Assembly (NCBI RefSeq): GCF_010731575.1
Contig: NZ_AP022617.1
Coordinates: 3,286,001 to 3,350,000, forward strand
Direction: 5' to 3'
From: Mycolicibacterium monacense
GTDB taxonomy: Bacteria > Actinomycetota > Actinomycetes > Mycobacteriales > Mycobacteriaceae
DNA: 64,000 nucleotides
In this document: positions 1-8,232 of the stretch, piece after piece
How the letters are laid out: every line of letters begins with the position of its first letter
Numbering within the stretch: position 1 is the stretch's first letter
The notes under the pieces: model-generated
What the model was told of the DNA's origin: nothing
Seen by the model: the letters and a program-made list of their open reading frames with translations, nothing else
Database searches by the model: none
Made by a program: the position numbers and the translations under genes

Positions 1-1789
1 GCTCGGCGGCGATCTTCGGGAGGACCTCGCGGGCGAAGAACTGCGCGGCGGCCACCTTCCCCTCGTAGAAGGAGATGTCTGAGGGCGCCTGCGGCTCAGC
101 AAGTGCGGTCAGCGCGATGTGAGCACTCCTCAGCAGCAGCCATCCGACGAACACGTCGCCGAGGGCGAAGAGCAACCGCGTGGCGTTGAGACCGACCCGG
201 TACACGGTGGTGGACTCATCCTTGGAGGCGGCGAGGTCGCCGGTCATCTTCGCGACGATCGCCTCGACGTTCGAGACCGCATCCCCCAGAAGTCGACGTT
301 CGCCGGTGATCGGCGACGCCGGGTCGGATGCGGCGGCGAAGGCCTTGACCTCGTCCAACAGGTGCGTCAGTGCCACGCTCCTGTTGCGAACGATCTTGCG
401 GAAGAACAGGTCCTGGGCCTGGATCGCGGTCGTCCCCTCATACACCGTGTCGATCTTGGCATCACGAACGTACTGCTCGATGGGATACTCGCGCAGATAG
501 CCCGATCCGCCGAAGGTCTGCAGCGATTCGGTGCCCAGGACCACCCACGACCGTTCCGACCCGTAACCCTTCACGATCGGCAGGAGCAGATCGTTGACGG
601 CTTCGGCCAACGCGGCGTCCTCGCCCGCGGCCGTCTTCACCGCGATCTCGTCCTGCCACGACGCGGTGTAGAGGACCAACGACCGCATGCCCTCGGCGAA
701 AGCCTTCTGCGTGAGCAGTGAACGCCTGACATCCGGGTGGCGGGTGATGGTGACGCGGGGCGCCGACTTGTCCGACATCTGCGCGAGATCCGCCCCCTGC
801 ACGCGCTGCTTGGCGTAGTCCAGGGCGTTGAGGTAGCCGCTCGACAAGGTGGCGATCGCCTTGCAACCGACCATCATCCGCGCGTCCTCGATGACCTCGA
901 ACATCTGCGCGATCCCGTCGTGCACCTCACCCAGCAGCCACCCTCGCGCCGGAGCGTCGTCGCCGAGCGTCAACTCGCACGTCGTGGACACGTTCATGCC
1001 CATCTTCTTCTCGACGTTGGTGGCGTACACGCCGTTTCGCTCACCGGTGAGTTCGCCGGTGTCCGGATCGAAGTGGAACTTCGGGACGAGGAAGAGGCTG
1101 AGCCCCTTGGTACCGGGACCGCCGACGCTGTCGACACCGACGGGCCTGGCCAGGACGAGGTGGAGGATGTTGTCCGCCAGGTCGTGCTCTCCTGCGGTGA
1201 TGAACCGCTTGACGCCGTGGATGTTCCAGGTGCCGTCGTCGTTGGGGACGGCGCGGGTGCGACCCGCTCCGACATCAGAACCGGCGTCCGGCTCGGTCAG
1301 CACCATGGTTGCGCCCCAGCGCTTCTCGACGCCGATCTGGGCGATCTTGCGGTCCCGCTCGGTGCCGTGGTGCCAGACCACCCGCGCGGCGGTAGGCATG
1401 CCGACATATGTCCACAACGCGGGATTCGCCCCGAGAACGAACTCCGCCAGTGCCCAGTTGAGCGAATTGGGGGCGTCGGTACCGCCCAGTTCGGGGAGTA
1501 CTCGCAGGCGCCACCACTCGGCGTCCATCCATGTCTTGTATGCGCCGGCGAACTCGGGCGTGACCGTGACGGATCGGGTCGACGGATCGTAGACCGGAGG
1601 GTGACGATCAGCTTCTTCGAACGATTCCGCGAGATCCTCGCGCGCGAGCCGGTCCACCTCACGGAGGATGAACTTCGCGGTGTCGAGGTCGATGTCCCCG
1701 TACGGTTGCGCGCCGAAGAGGCGGTCGCGTTCGAGTAGCTCGAACAGGTTGAACTCGACGTCACGCAGGTTGCTTCGGTAATGGCCCAT
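1..1789 (-). CDS. FadE5-type acyl-CoA dehydrogenase, 3' end beyond the window
   Basis: Flavin-dependent acyl-CoA dehydrogenase, the first oxidation step of fatty acyl beta-oxidation. The reading frame is open from an ATG at 1789 to the left edge (about 596 residues seen; the family is about 610). The N-terminus reads MGHYRSNLRDVEFNLFELL, closely like M. tuberculosis FadE5 (Rv0244c). Further on are the dehydrogenase signature TEPDAGSD and QTFGGSGYLREYP near residue 430, followed by a YEGT segment where this class carries the active-site glutamate. It is transcribed away from the double-TetR gene at 2020, which could control it. FadE5 itself sits elsewhere in M. tuberculosis, so this is probably a paralogue; the substrate is unknown. 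Confidence 0.9.
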   Translation of the reverse strand, partial: MGHYRSNLRDVEFNLFELLERDRLFGAQPYGDIDLDTAKFILREVDRLAREDLAESFEEADRHPPVYDPSTRSVTVTPEFAGAYKTWMDAEWWRLRVLPELGGTDAPNSLNWALAEFVLGANPALWTYVGMPTAARVVWHHGTERDRKIAQIGVEKRWGATMVLTEPDAGSDVGAGRTRAVPNDDGTWNIHGVKRFITAGEHDLADNILHLVLARPVGVDSVGGPGTKGLSLFLVPKFHFDPDTGELTGERNGVYATNVEKKMGMNVSTTCELTLGDDAPARGWLLGEVHDGIAQMFEVIEDARMMVGCKAIATLSSGYLNALDYAKQRVQGADLAQMSDKSAPRVTITRHPDVRRSLLTQKAFAEGMRSLVLYTASWQDEIAVKTAAGEDAALAEAVNDLLLPIVKGYGSERSWVVLGTESLQTFGGSGYLREYPIEQYVRDAKIDTVYEGTTAIQAQDLFFRKIVRNRSVALTHLLDEVKAFAAASDPASPITGERRLLGDAVSNVEAIVAKMTGDLAASKDESTTVYRVGLNATRLLFALGDVFVGWLLLRSAHIALTALAEPQAPSDISFYEGKVAAAQFFAREVLPKIAAE

Positions 1790-1919
1790 GGTGGCTGCCC
1801 CTCACGGTGTGTTCGACCTGTCTTAAGCGGCCGGAAACGATGCCTGGACGGTCCCCAGGACCCACGCCAGTGCAGTCAGTGAACCATAACTCCGCCGCTT
1901 GAAGACGTCAACAATGCTC

Positions 1920-1996
1920 TGTACAGGTACACTGAGGAGGATAGTTAATACAAAATATGGTCATCAAGTTCGCACGATGCGGATGCGAAACTTGAT
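1920..1996. promoter_or_regulatory. Candidate operators between fadE-like and double-TetR genes
   Basis: Two dyads lie in the divergent intergenic region. TGTAC-AG-GTACA at 1920-1931 is a perfect palindrome with a two-base centre. At 1963-1974 ATCAAGTTCGCA is matched by TGCGAAACTTGAT at 1984-1996, an inverted repeat with one inserted base. The second ends 23 bases before the preferred start of the regulator. Binding by that regulator is inferred from position. Confidence 0.5.
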
Positions 1997-2019
1997 CCAT
2001 GACGCGGGGAAAGAGTGAG

Positions 2020-3258
2020 ATGCCACGAGCGACCGCGGCGCGCGCCGAGACGGTGAAGGCGACTCTCCGGTCCTCTGCGCGTGGCCGCCACCGCACCGAG
2101 CAGGTCGCGCGCGCCGCCGCCCACCTGTTCCAGGACTACGGCTACCAGAACGTGAGCATCGATCGGATCGGCGCGGCCGTCGGTCTGACCGGGCCCGCGG
2201 TGTACCGGCACTTCAAGGGCAAGCACGACATCCTGGTGCACGCCCTGATGACTCAGGTCCACCTCGTCGAGGAACTTCACACGGTCACCGCCGAGCAGGG
2301 CACCACGGCCCTCGAACAGTTGCAACTGCTGCTCGCCGGCCTGGGCGACATCACCGCGAACGGGAACGAAGCCACCCTGTGGCGTCGCGAGCAGCGCCAC
2401 CTCGAGGATGCCGAGCGTGAGGTGTTCCGTCGGCACTTCGACGAGAATCAGGAACGGATCACCGCCAAGCTCCTCGCCGTCAGACCAGAAGTCGGCGAGC
2501 ACAAGGCCGAGCTGCTCGGGTTCGCCGTGCTGGCCATGTACTCCAACACCCCCAACTTCCGCGGCAACCTGTCCGCCGAACGACTCCAGGAGATTCAGTC
2601 GGCCGCGGCCTGGGCGATCATCGACTGCGACTTGCCCGCTCCGGCCGAGGACGCCGGGCCGATACCCGAACTCGGGCAACGGCAACCGGCGGGCCGGCGG
2701 GAGCGGATCATCGACGCCGCCGCCCGACTGTTCACCGAGCGGGGTTTCTACGACGTGCACATCGACGACATCGCCAAGGCGTCGGAGATGTCGACCGCGA
2801 CGCTCTACCAGCACGTGAGCAGCAAATCCGAGGTGCTGCGGGCCGTCTTGGAACGGGGCGCCGAGGGGCTGCTCTACGTGACCTCCGACGCCCTGGCCTA
2901 CGCGTTCACCGCGGAGCAGGCGCTCGACGCGCTCATCACCACCTATGTCCGCCAGGCGCTGGGCGTGTACGGCCGGATCATGCACATCCTCGCCACGGAT
3001 CTGTTGTATCTGCCCGAGGAGGAACAGTCCGCCCTGCGCAACGCCCAGCGCGAGTACGTGGCCGAGTGGGTCGAGGCCATCGAGGCGTTGTCCGACGACC
3101 TTTCGTCCGCCGATGCGCGGGCGCTCGCGCAGGCCGCCATCGGTGTGGTCACCGACATCTCGCAACACCCCCGGCTGCGCCAGCGGCCCGGTATCGCCGA
3201 CGAACTGGCTGCCCTGATGCGCGCGATCGTGGTGCCGTCCGGCCCGACGACCGCCTGA
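2020..3258 (+). CDS. Tandem double TetR-family transcriptional regulator
   Basis: DNA-binding repressor-type protein of 412 residues, about twice the usual TetR length, because two complete TetR units are fused. The first helix-turn-helix lies near residues 45-72 (RIGAAVGLTGPAVYRHFKGK) and the second near 247-272 (DIAKASEMSTATLYQHVSSK), each followed by its own helical ligand domain. The ATG at 2020 is preferred because GGGGAAAGAG lies just upstream; an in-frame ATG at 1999 lacks a ribosome site. The gene is divergent from the fadE-like gene and convergent with the operon ending at 3259, and has inverted repeats in its promoter. One chain could act as an intramolecular dimer. Ligand unknown. 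Confidence 0.88.
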   Translation: MPRATAARAETVKATLRSSARGRHRTEQVARAAAHLFQDYGYQNVSIDRIGAAVGLTGPAVYRHFKGKHDILVHALMTQVHLVEELHTVTAEQGTTALEQLQLLLAGLGDITANGNEATLWRREQRHLEDAEREVFRRHFDENQERITAKLLAVRPEVGEHKAELLGFAVLAMYSNTPNFRGNLSAERLQEIQSAAAWAIIDCDLPAPAEDAGPIPELGQRQPAGRRERIIDAAARLFTERGFYDVHIDDIAKASEMSTATLYQHVSSKSEVLRAVLERGAEGLLYVTSDALAYAFTAEQALDALITTYVRQALGVYGRIMHILATDLLYLPEEEQSALRNAQREYVAEWVEAIEALSDDLSSADARALAQAAIGVVTDISQHPRLRQRPGIADELAALMRAIVVPSGPTTA

Positions 3259-3660
3259 TCAGGCCGGCAGTCCCGGTCGCAGACCCGGCGAGATCTCGGC
3301 GACGATGTCATCGGCGGTGAACCGGGCCACCGCCTTCACCACTGCCGGATCGGCTCCGCCGGTGTAGGCCGTCGCCAACGCCTCGCCGATCGACTGCCGC
3401 CGCGCCCGCAGGGTTTCGACGTCGTCGGAATCATCGGATTCCTGTCCGAGTACCGCGCTCAGTGCTTTCGTGCGCTCCACGGCGGCCGCCAGCGATGTCG
3501 GCTCCCAGGCCAGCCGCGACTCGAGACTGTCGAGCATCTCCACCACCGACATCAACTCGGCGCGGGCGTTGCCGGATTCGACGCCCGGCAGAACCCGGGT
3601 GACCAGTGTGTCGCGGATGGTGGCGTGCACCGCCGCGAGATCGAGTGCGTAAACGGTCAT
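3259..3660 (-). CDS. Small helical protein, possible LvaB-like kinase partner
   Basis: Protein of 133 residues, predicted mainly helical and acidic in the middle, with no signal peptide or membrane segment. It starts at the ATG at 3660, which shares one base with the stop codon of the APH-type kinase (TGATG), so translation is probably coupled. It is the last gene of the 3259-10938 operon. I do not recognise a catalytic motif. Its size and place directly behind an APH-family phosphotransferase recall LvaB, the small partner needed by the Pseudomonas hydroxyacyl-CoA kinase LvaA; the segment DTLVTRVLPG then a helix is compatible with that family (DUF6285), but this is a weak match made from memory. 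Confidence 0.7.
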   Translation of the reverse strand: MTVYALDLAAVHATIRDTLVTRVLPGVESGNARAELMSVVEMLDSLESRLAWEPTSLAAAVERTKALSAVLGQESDDSDDVETLRARRQSIGEALATAYTGGADPAVVKAVARFTADDIVAEISPGLRPGLPA

Positions 3661-4703
3661 CAGGATCCCCACTCTCCGTCGCGCAGCATCTGATTGAGCC
3701 AGCCGAGGCTGTAGTAGACGCTGTGCGCCATGTTGGCGTAACGCAGGTCGCGACGATCGCCGCGTTGGAAGATCGCCACCGCCTGCAGGCAGCCGATGGC
3801 CGTCTTGGTCAGCGACTGCACCGCCCACCAGGTCAGTGTGCGCTCATCGGGCCGCCACCCCGCGGCTTGTGCGTACTCGTCGAGGAAATCCTCCACCCCG
3901 AGCAGTTTGCAGGCCAGCGGCGAACGCCCCCGCGAGGTCCGCTGGAAGAACCACGCCAGATCGGCCACCGGGTCGCTGAAGTGCGCGGTCTCCCAGTCGA
4001 GGATCCCGACCAGTCCCCCGTCGCCAGGGTTCACGACGAGGTTGCCGACTCGGAAATCGTTGTGCACCAGCGATACCCGTCCGGAAACGTGGTCGGACCG
4101 GTGATCCAACCAGGCCAACGCCAGGTCGAGCACCGGGATCCGCACGGTGGCGACCTCGTCGTAGGTGCGCCGCCACTGGTCGTTCTCGACACGGCTCGTG
4201 TCGCCCGGCGCCGGCGGCGCATCGAGTTCCGGCAGCGCCAACGCTTCCGGCGCCGCGGCGTGCAGGGTGGCCATCTCCCGGGCCACCCGCCGCCCGAGCG
4301 CGGCGCGGTCGTCGGCGTCGGCGATCATCCGCGACACGTTGTGCGGCATCGGGACGACGCCCTCGAGCCGTTCCATGACGAAGAAGCCCCGATTTCCGGG
4401 TTCACCGACGCGGTGTGCCACCACGCCGGGCACCGGAAGGCCGATACTCTGCGCGGCACGCAGCAGCGCGACTTCGCGGCCGACGTCGTAGCTGCCGACG
4501 ATTCCGCTCAGCGGTTGCCGCTTGACCGCGTAGGACGCCGAGTGCTTCCCGGAATCCCATGCCGCGGTGACGAGATAGGTCTCCCAGGAGTTGCCCTCGC
4601 TGCGTTGATCCACGTCGACGAGTTCCACCGGGCGACCGCCGGCGACCCGTCCGCCGAGGACCTCGGCGAGTTCGGTGAGGAACTCCGATGTGCTGTCGCT
4701 CAT
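3660..4703 (-). CDS. APH-family phosphotransferase (LvaA/ACAD10-type kinase)
   Basis: Kinase of the aminoglycoside-phosphotransferase fold, 347 residues. The catalytic loop is VHNDFRVGN (H214, D216, N221) and the metal-binding motif is ILDWE (D236). Members next to acyl-CoA dehydrogenases include LvaA and the kinase domains of ACAD10/11, which phosphorylate hydroxyacyl-CoAs; the neighbours here (dehydrogenase, SDR, acyl-CoA ligase) favour that over antibiotic resistance. The start at 4703 has a strong site, GGAGGAG six bases upstream; ATGs at 4733 and 4736 are also possible with GGAGAGGAA ahead of them. Its stop overlaps the next gene by one base. Confidence 0.88.
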   Translation of the reverse strand: MSDSTSEFLTELAEVLGGRVAGGRPVELVDVDQRSEGNSWETYLVTAAWDSGKHSASYAVKRQPLSGIVGSYDVGREVALLRAAQSIGLPVPGVVAHRVGEPGNRGFFVMERLEGVVPMPHNVSRMIADADDRAALGRRVAREMATLHAAAPEALALPELDAPPAPGDTSRVENDQWRRTYDEVATVRIPVLDLALAWLDHRSDHVSGRVSLVHNDFRVGNLVVNPGDGGLVGILDWETAHFSDPVADLAWFFQRTSRGRSPLACKLLGVEDFLDEYAQAAGWRPDERTLTWWAVQSLTKTAIGCLQAVAIFQRGDRRDLRYANMAHSVYYSLGWLNQMLRDGEWGS

Positions 4704-4765
4704 CGACGTCTCCTCCTCTGCCACCACCGTCATCATGCAATTCCTCTCCGCGCCTTCAGAGGCGA

Positions 4766-5542
4766 CTAGACGACGCTGACCGACCGGCCGCCGCCGTCGA
4801 CGGTGATCCGCTGCCCGGTGACGTAATCCGCGTCGGCGGAGACCAGGTAGGCGACCGCACCGGCGATGTCGGCGGGCGTACAGATGCGACCGAACGGATA
4901 GGACTCGGCGATGTCCTCCATGGTCCCGCCGCCGGTGGCCGCCCGCACCAGCCGACGCCCCATCTCGGTCTCCACCAGGCCGGGGGCGACGATGTTGGCG
5001 TGGATGCCGTGGACCCGCTCCTCCTGCGCGAGGGTCCGGATGCACATCTCCATGGCAGCCTTGGCCATCGTGTACGGCGCGGACAACGCCGGGGCCTCGG
5101 CGACTGTGCTGCTCGAGATCATGATCACGTCACCGCGCCCGGCCGCCCGCATGTCCGGCAGTACCCGTTGGATGAGGTGGATCGGTCCCAGCGCATGCAC
5201 GTTGAGCAGCGACTGGAAGTCGGCGCCGGGCGTGTCGCCCACCGGTTGTCCCTTGCTCGCCGTGCCGGCATTGCTCACCACGAGGTCGATGGGACCCAGG
5301 TCGGTGCGCACCGCGTCGACCATCGCGTCGACGGCCGCGGTGTCGTCGATCGACGCCGAATACGCCTTGGCTTCGCCGCCGGCCGAAACGATCTCGGCGA
5401 CAACCGCGTCGGCGGCCTCGGCGTCGCGCCGGTAGTTCACCGCCACTGCGGCGCCGTCGGCGGCCAGGCGCAGCGCGATGCCGCGGCCCACCCCTCGGGA
5501 GCTCCCGGTCACCAGAGCCACCCGGCCCTTGAGTGCAGACAT
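4766..5542 (-). CDS. Short-chain dehydrogenase/reductase
   Basis: NAD(P)-dependent oxidoreductase of 258 residues with a classical SDR layout: cofactor loop TGSSRGVG (12-19), NAG (91-93) and the catalytic set S144, Y157, K161. The C-terminal tail YVTGQRITVDGGG is typical of FabG-like enzymes. Its ATG shares one base with the stop of the upstream acyl-CoA dehydrogenase (TGATG), so the two are probably made together. In the lva comparison it occupies the place of LvaD. The substrate, perhaps a hydroxyacyl-CoA, cannot be read from sequence. Confidence 0.9.
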   Translation of the reverse strand: MSALKGRVALVTGSSRGVGRGIALRLAADGAAVAVNYRRDAEAADAVVAEIVSAGGEAKAYSASIDDTAAVDAMVDAVRTDLGPIDLVVSNAGTASKGQPVGDTPGADFQSLLNVHALGPIHLIQRVLPDMRAAGRGDVIMISSSTVAEAPALSAPYTMAKAAMEMCIRTLAQEERVHGIHANIVAPGLVETEMGRRLVRAATGGGTMEDIAESYPFGRICTPADIAGAVAYLVSADADYVTGQRITVDGGGRSVSVV

Positions 5543-6681
5543 CAACCCACCACCGCTCGTCCGACGAGGTCCTTCATGACCTCGTTCGCTCCGCCATAGA
5601 TCCGCTGGATGCGAGCGTCGCGCCACATCCGGGCGATCGGATACTCCTCCATGTAGCCGTATCCACCGAACAACTGCAGCACGCGGTCGAGGACCTCCCA
5701 CTGCAGTTCTGTCGCCTTGTATTTCGCCCCTGCCGCCTCGGCCGCGGTCAGCTCTCCGTCGTTGAGCGCCACCACGCAGCGGTCGACGTACTCCTGCAGC
5801 ACGACGATGTCGGTGTGCATCCCCGCGATCTGCATGCGCACCGACTGCAACTGTGCCAGCGGCGCGCCGAACGCGCTGCGCTGACGCGCGTGCTCGAGTC
5901 CCAGTTCGAGAGCGTGCCGGGCCGAGGCCACCGCGGCCACCGCGATCGACAGCCGCTCGCGCGGGAGATTCGCTATCGCGCAACCGAATCCGCGACCCGG
6001 CTCCCCGATGATGTTCGACACCGGGACCCGGCAGTCGTCGAAGAACAGCTCCGCGGTGTCCTGCGCCCGCCGGCCGATCTTGTGCATCGGCCGGCCCCGC
6101 TCGAAGCCGGGGGTGCCGTTCTCGACCGCGACGAACGTGGTGCCGCGGCCGTCGCGCTCGCCGGTGCGGACCAGGACGATGGCCAGATCGCAGGTGGCGC
6201 CGCTGGTGATGAACGTCTTCTGACCGTTGAGCACCAGATGGTCGCCGTCGCGACGGGCGCTCGTCTTGATGGCGGCCAGGTCTGAACCGGCGCCGGGCTC
6301 GGTCAGGCCGAGCGCGGTCACACATTCGCCGCGGGTGAAGGCGGGCAACCACCGGTCACGCTGCTCGGCGGTGGTGAGGTCGCGCAAGTACGGCACGATG
6401 ATGTCGTTCTGCATCGAGAACAGGTCTCCCGCCATACCCGAAGCGACGACCTCCTCGGTCATCACCGCGTTGTAGCGGAAGTCCTCGATGCCCAGCCCGC
6501 CGTACTCGGAACCGAACTCGAATCCGAGGAATCCGTTCTCACCGGCGGCGCGGATGAATGCCCGGTCCACCGTCCCGCTGTTCTCCCACGCCTCGACGTG
6601 GGGCACGGCATCGTGGTCGATGAAGGCCCGGAACGCCTTTCGGAACGCCTCGTGCTCCTCGGTGTAGAGCGTCCTACGCAC
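5542..6681 (-). CDS. Acyl-CoA dehydrogenase, LCAD-like active site
   Basis: FAD-dependent acyl-CoA dehydrogenase, 379 residues, full length. LGLTEPGAGSD (near 124-134) and LQLFGGYGYMEEYP are family signatures. The segment IYGGANEVMK has glycine where medium-chain enzymes have the catalytic glutamate of YEGT; as in long-chain and isovaleryl enzymes the base is probably E242 in LPRERLSIA. It overlaps the acyl-CoA ligase by eight bases and the SDR by one. Beside an APH-type kinase it resembles LvaC and ACAD10/11, so it may act on a phosphorylated hydroxyacyl-CoA instead of in ordinary beta-oxidation; that is inference. Confidence 0.92.
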   Translation of the reverse strand: MRRTLYTEEHEAFRKAFRAFIDHDAVPHVEAWENSGTVDRAFIRAAGENGFLGFEFGSEYGGLGIEDFRYNAVMTEEVVASGMAGDLFSMQNDIIVPYLRDLTTAEQRDRWLPAFTRGECVTALGLTEPGAGSDLAAIKTSARRDGDHLVLNGQKTFITSGATCDLAIVLVRTGERDGRGTTFVAVENGTPGFERGRPMHKIGRRAQDTAELFFDDCRVPVSNIIGEPGRGFGCAIANLPRERLSIAVAAVASARHALELGLEHARQRSAFGAPLAQLQSVRMQIAGMHTDIVVLQEYVDRCVVALNDGELTAAEAAGAKYKATELQWEVLDRVLQLFGGYGYMEEYPIARMWRDARIQRIYGGANEVMKDLVGRAVVG

Positions 6682-8221
6682 TCTGTACTTCCTTCCAGTA
6701 CGGATCCCGCAGCTTGCGCTTGTACAGCTTGCCGGTGGGCAGCCGGGGCATCTCGTCGATGAAGTCGAACGACTTCGGGCATTTGAACCGCGCCAGATGG
6801 GCGAGGCAGAACTCTCGGAGGCGCTGTGCGAGGTCCGGGGTGCCGCCGCCTGGGTCGACCGGCTGGATCACCGCCTTGACCGCCTCGCCGAAATCCTCGT
6901 CGGGAACGCCGAATACGGCGGCGTCCATGACCTCGGGGTGGGTGATCAGGAGGTTCTCGATCTCCTGCGGGTAGATGTTGACCCCGCCGGAGATGATCAC
7001 GAACGCCTGCCGGTCGGTGAGGAACAGATAGCCTTCCTCGTTGACGTATCCGATGTCGCCGATCTTCGACATGGTGCCGCTTGGATCCTGCGCTTCGGCC
7101 GTCTTGTCCGGATCGTTGAGATACTCGAAGGAACTGTTGCCACCGCGGAACCAGATCGTCCCGGGCACGCCCGGCGGGAGTTCGGTGCCGTCGTCGTCGC
7201 GGATCACGATCTCACCGAAGAACGCCTTGCCCACCGTGCCGGGATTCGCGAGCCACTCTTGTGGCGTGCAGCCGCAGGTGCCGTTGGCCTCGGTGCCGCC
7301 GTAGTACTCGTAGATCACCGGGCCCCACCAGTCGAGCATCTGCTGCTTGACCTGTTGCGGGCAGGGCGCGGCGCCGTGGACGACGGCCTCGAGCGTGGAG
7401 TGGTCGTACTTGTCGCGGATCTCGTTCGGCAGTTTGAGGATTCGCGAGAACATGGTGGGCACCACCATGGTGTGGGTGACGCCGAACTCGTCGATGAGCG
7501 CGAGGAACTGTTCGGCGTCGAAGCGCTCCATCACGATGTGGGTGGCGCCCAGCCGGAGTCCGATGGAGACACTGGACTGCGGGCCGGAGTGATACAGCGG
7601 CGCCGTCGACAGGAACGTCATGCCCTCGCGCATCCGGAACAGGCGCTTGCCCATCTCCTCGATGCCGAGTTGTTCCTGTGGGCCGACATCGGGCAACTGG
7701 CGCTTGACCGCCTTGGGCCGTCCGGTGGTTCCCGACGAGTAGAACATCGGGGTGCCCAGCCGTTCGTCCCGCCCGGGCGTCGGCGGGTACTGCTCGATGA
7801 CGGGGGCGAAATCCTGGAACGGTGCCTGTGCGTCGTCCTTGTCGATGACGAGCCAGTGCTCGACCTTGGGGCAGTGCTGCGGAAGCGCCGAGGCCACTTC
7901 GTATTTGGCGGCGGTGGTGACCAGCAGGCGGGCGCCGCAGTCGTCGACGATGTAGGCGGCCTCGTCGACGGAGAGGAACGAGTTGACCGGGGTGTAGTAC
8001 AGGCCGCACCGTTCGGCGGCCGACATCGTCACGATCATCTCGAGGTGGTTCTCGGCGAGGATCGCGATGTGGTCGGTGCGGCGCAGCCCGAGGTCGCGGA
8101 AATAGTTGGCGACCCGGTTTGCGCGCTCGTCGAACTCGCGGTAGGTCAACGATTTCCGGCTGCCCGCCATGATCAGCGCGGGACGGTCGGGGTGCTCGTC
8201 GACGTGGCGTCCGGGGTACAT
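6674..8221 (-). CDS. Acyl-CoA synthetase (AMP-forming ligase)
   Basis: ANL-superfamily ligase of 515 residues that activates a carboxylic acid to its CoA thioester through an acyl-adenylate. The phosphate-binding motif FYSSGTTGRPKAVKR is at 160-174, YEYYGGTEANG follows in the middle, and the C-terminal PTGKLYKRKLR carries the usual catalytic lysine. It overlaps the dehydrogenase downstream by eight bases and lies 11 bases behind the lipocalin-like gene, so it belongs to the operon and probably feeds it. Chain length or ring type of the substrate is not evident. Confidence 0.92.
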   Translation of the reverse strand: MYPGRHVDEHPDRPALIMAGSRKSLTYREFDERANRVANYFRDLGLRRTDHIAILAENHLEMIVTMSAAERCGLYYTPVNSFLSVDEAAYIVDDCGARLLVTTAAKYEVASALPQHCPKVEHWLVIDKDDAQAPFQDFAPVIEQYPPTPGRDERLGTPMFYSSGTTGRPKAVKRQLPDVGPQEQLGIEEMGKRLFRMREGMTFLSTAPLYHSGPQSSVSIGLRLGATHIVMERFDAEQFLALIDEFGVTHTMVVPTMFSRILKLPNEIRDKYDHSTLEAVVHGAAPCPQQVKQQMLDWWGPVIYEYYGGTEANGTCGCTPQEWLANPGTVGKAFFGEIVIRDDDGTELPPGVPGTIWFRGGNSSFEYLNDPDKTAEAQDPSGTMSKIGDIGYVNEEGYLFLTDRQAFVIISGGVNIYPQEIENLLITHPEVMDAAVFGVPDEDFGEAVKAVIQPVDPGGGTPDLAQRLREFCLAHLARFKCPKSFDFIDEMPRLPTGKLYKRKLRDPYWKEVQSA

Positions 8222-8232
8222 CGTCGCGGGTT

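Noticed and set aside
119..1738. Plus-strand frames at the left edge
   Set aside because: The minus strand encodes a recognisable FadE5-type enzyme over the same bases and simply runs off the edge.
3660..4703. Aminoglycoside resistance kinase
   Set aside because: The fold motif is shared, but all neighbours are acyl-CoA enzymes and the kinase is embedded in their operon, which points to lipid metabolism.
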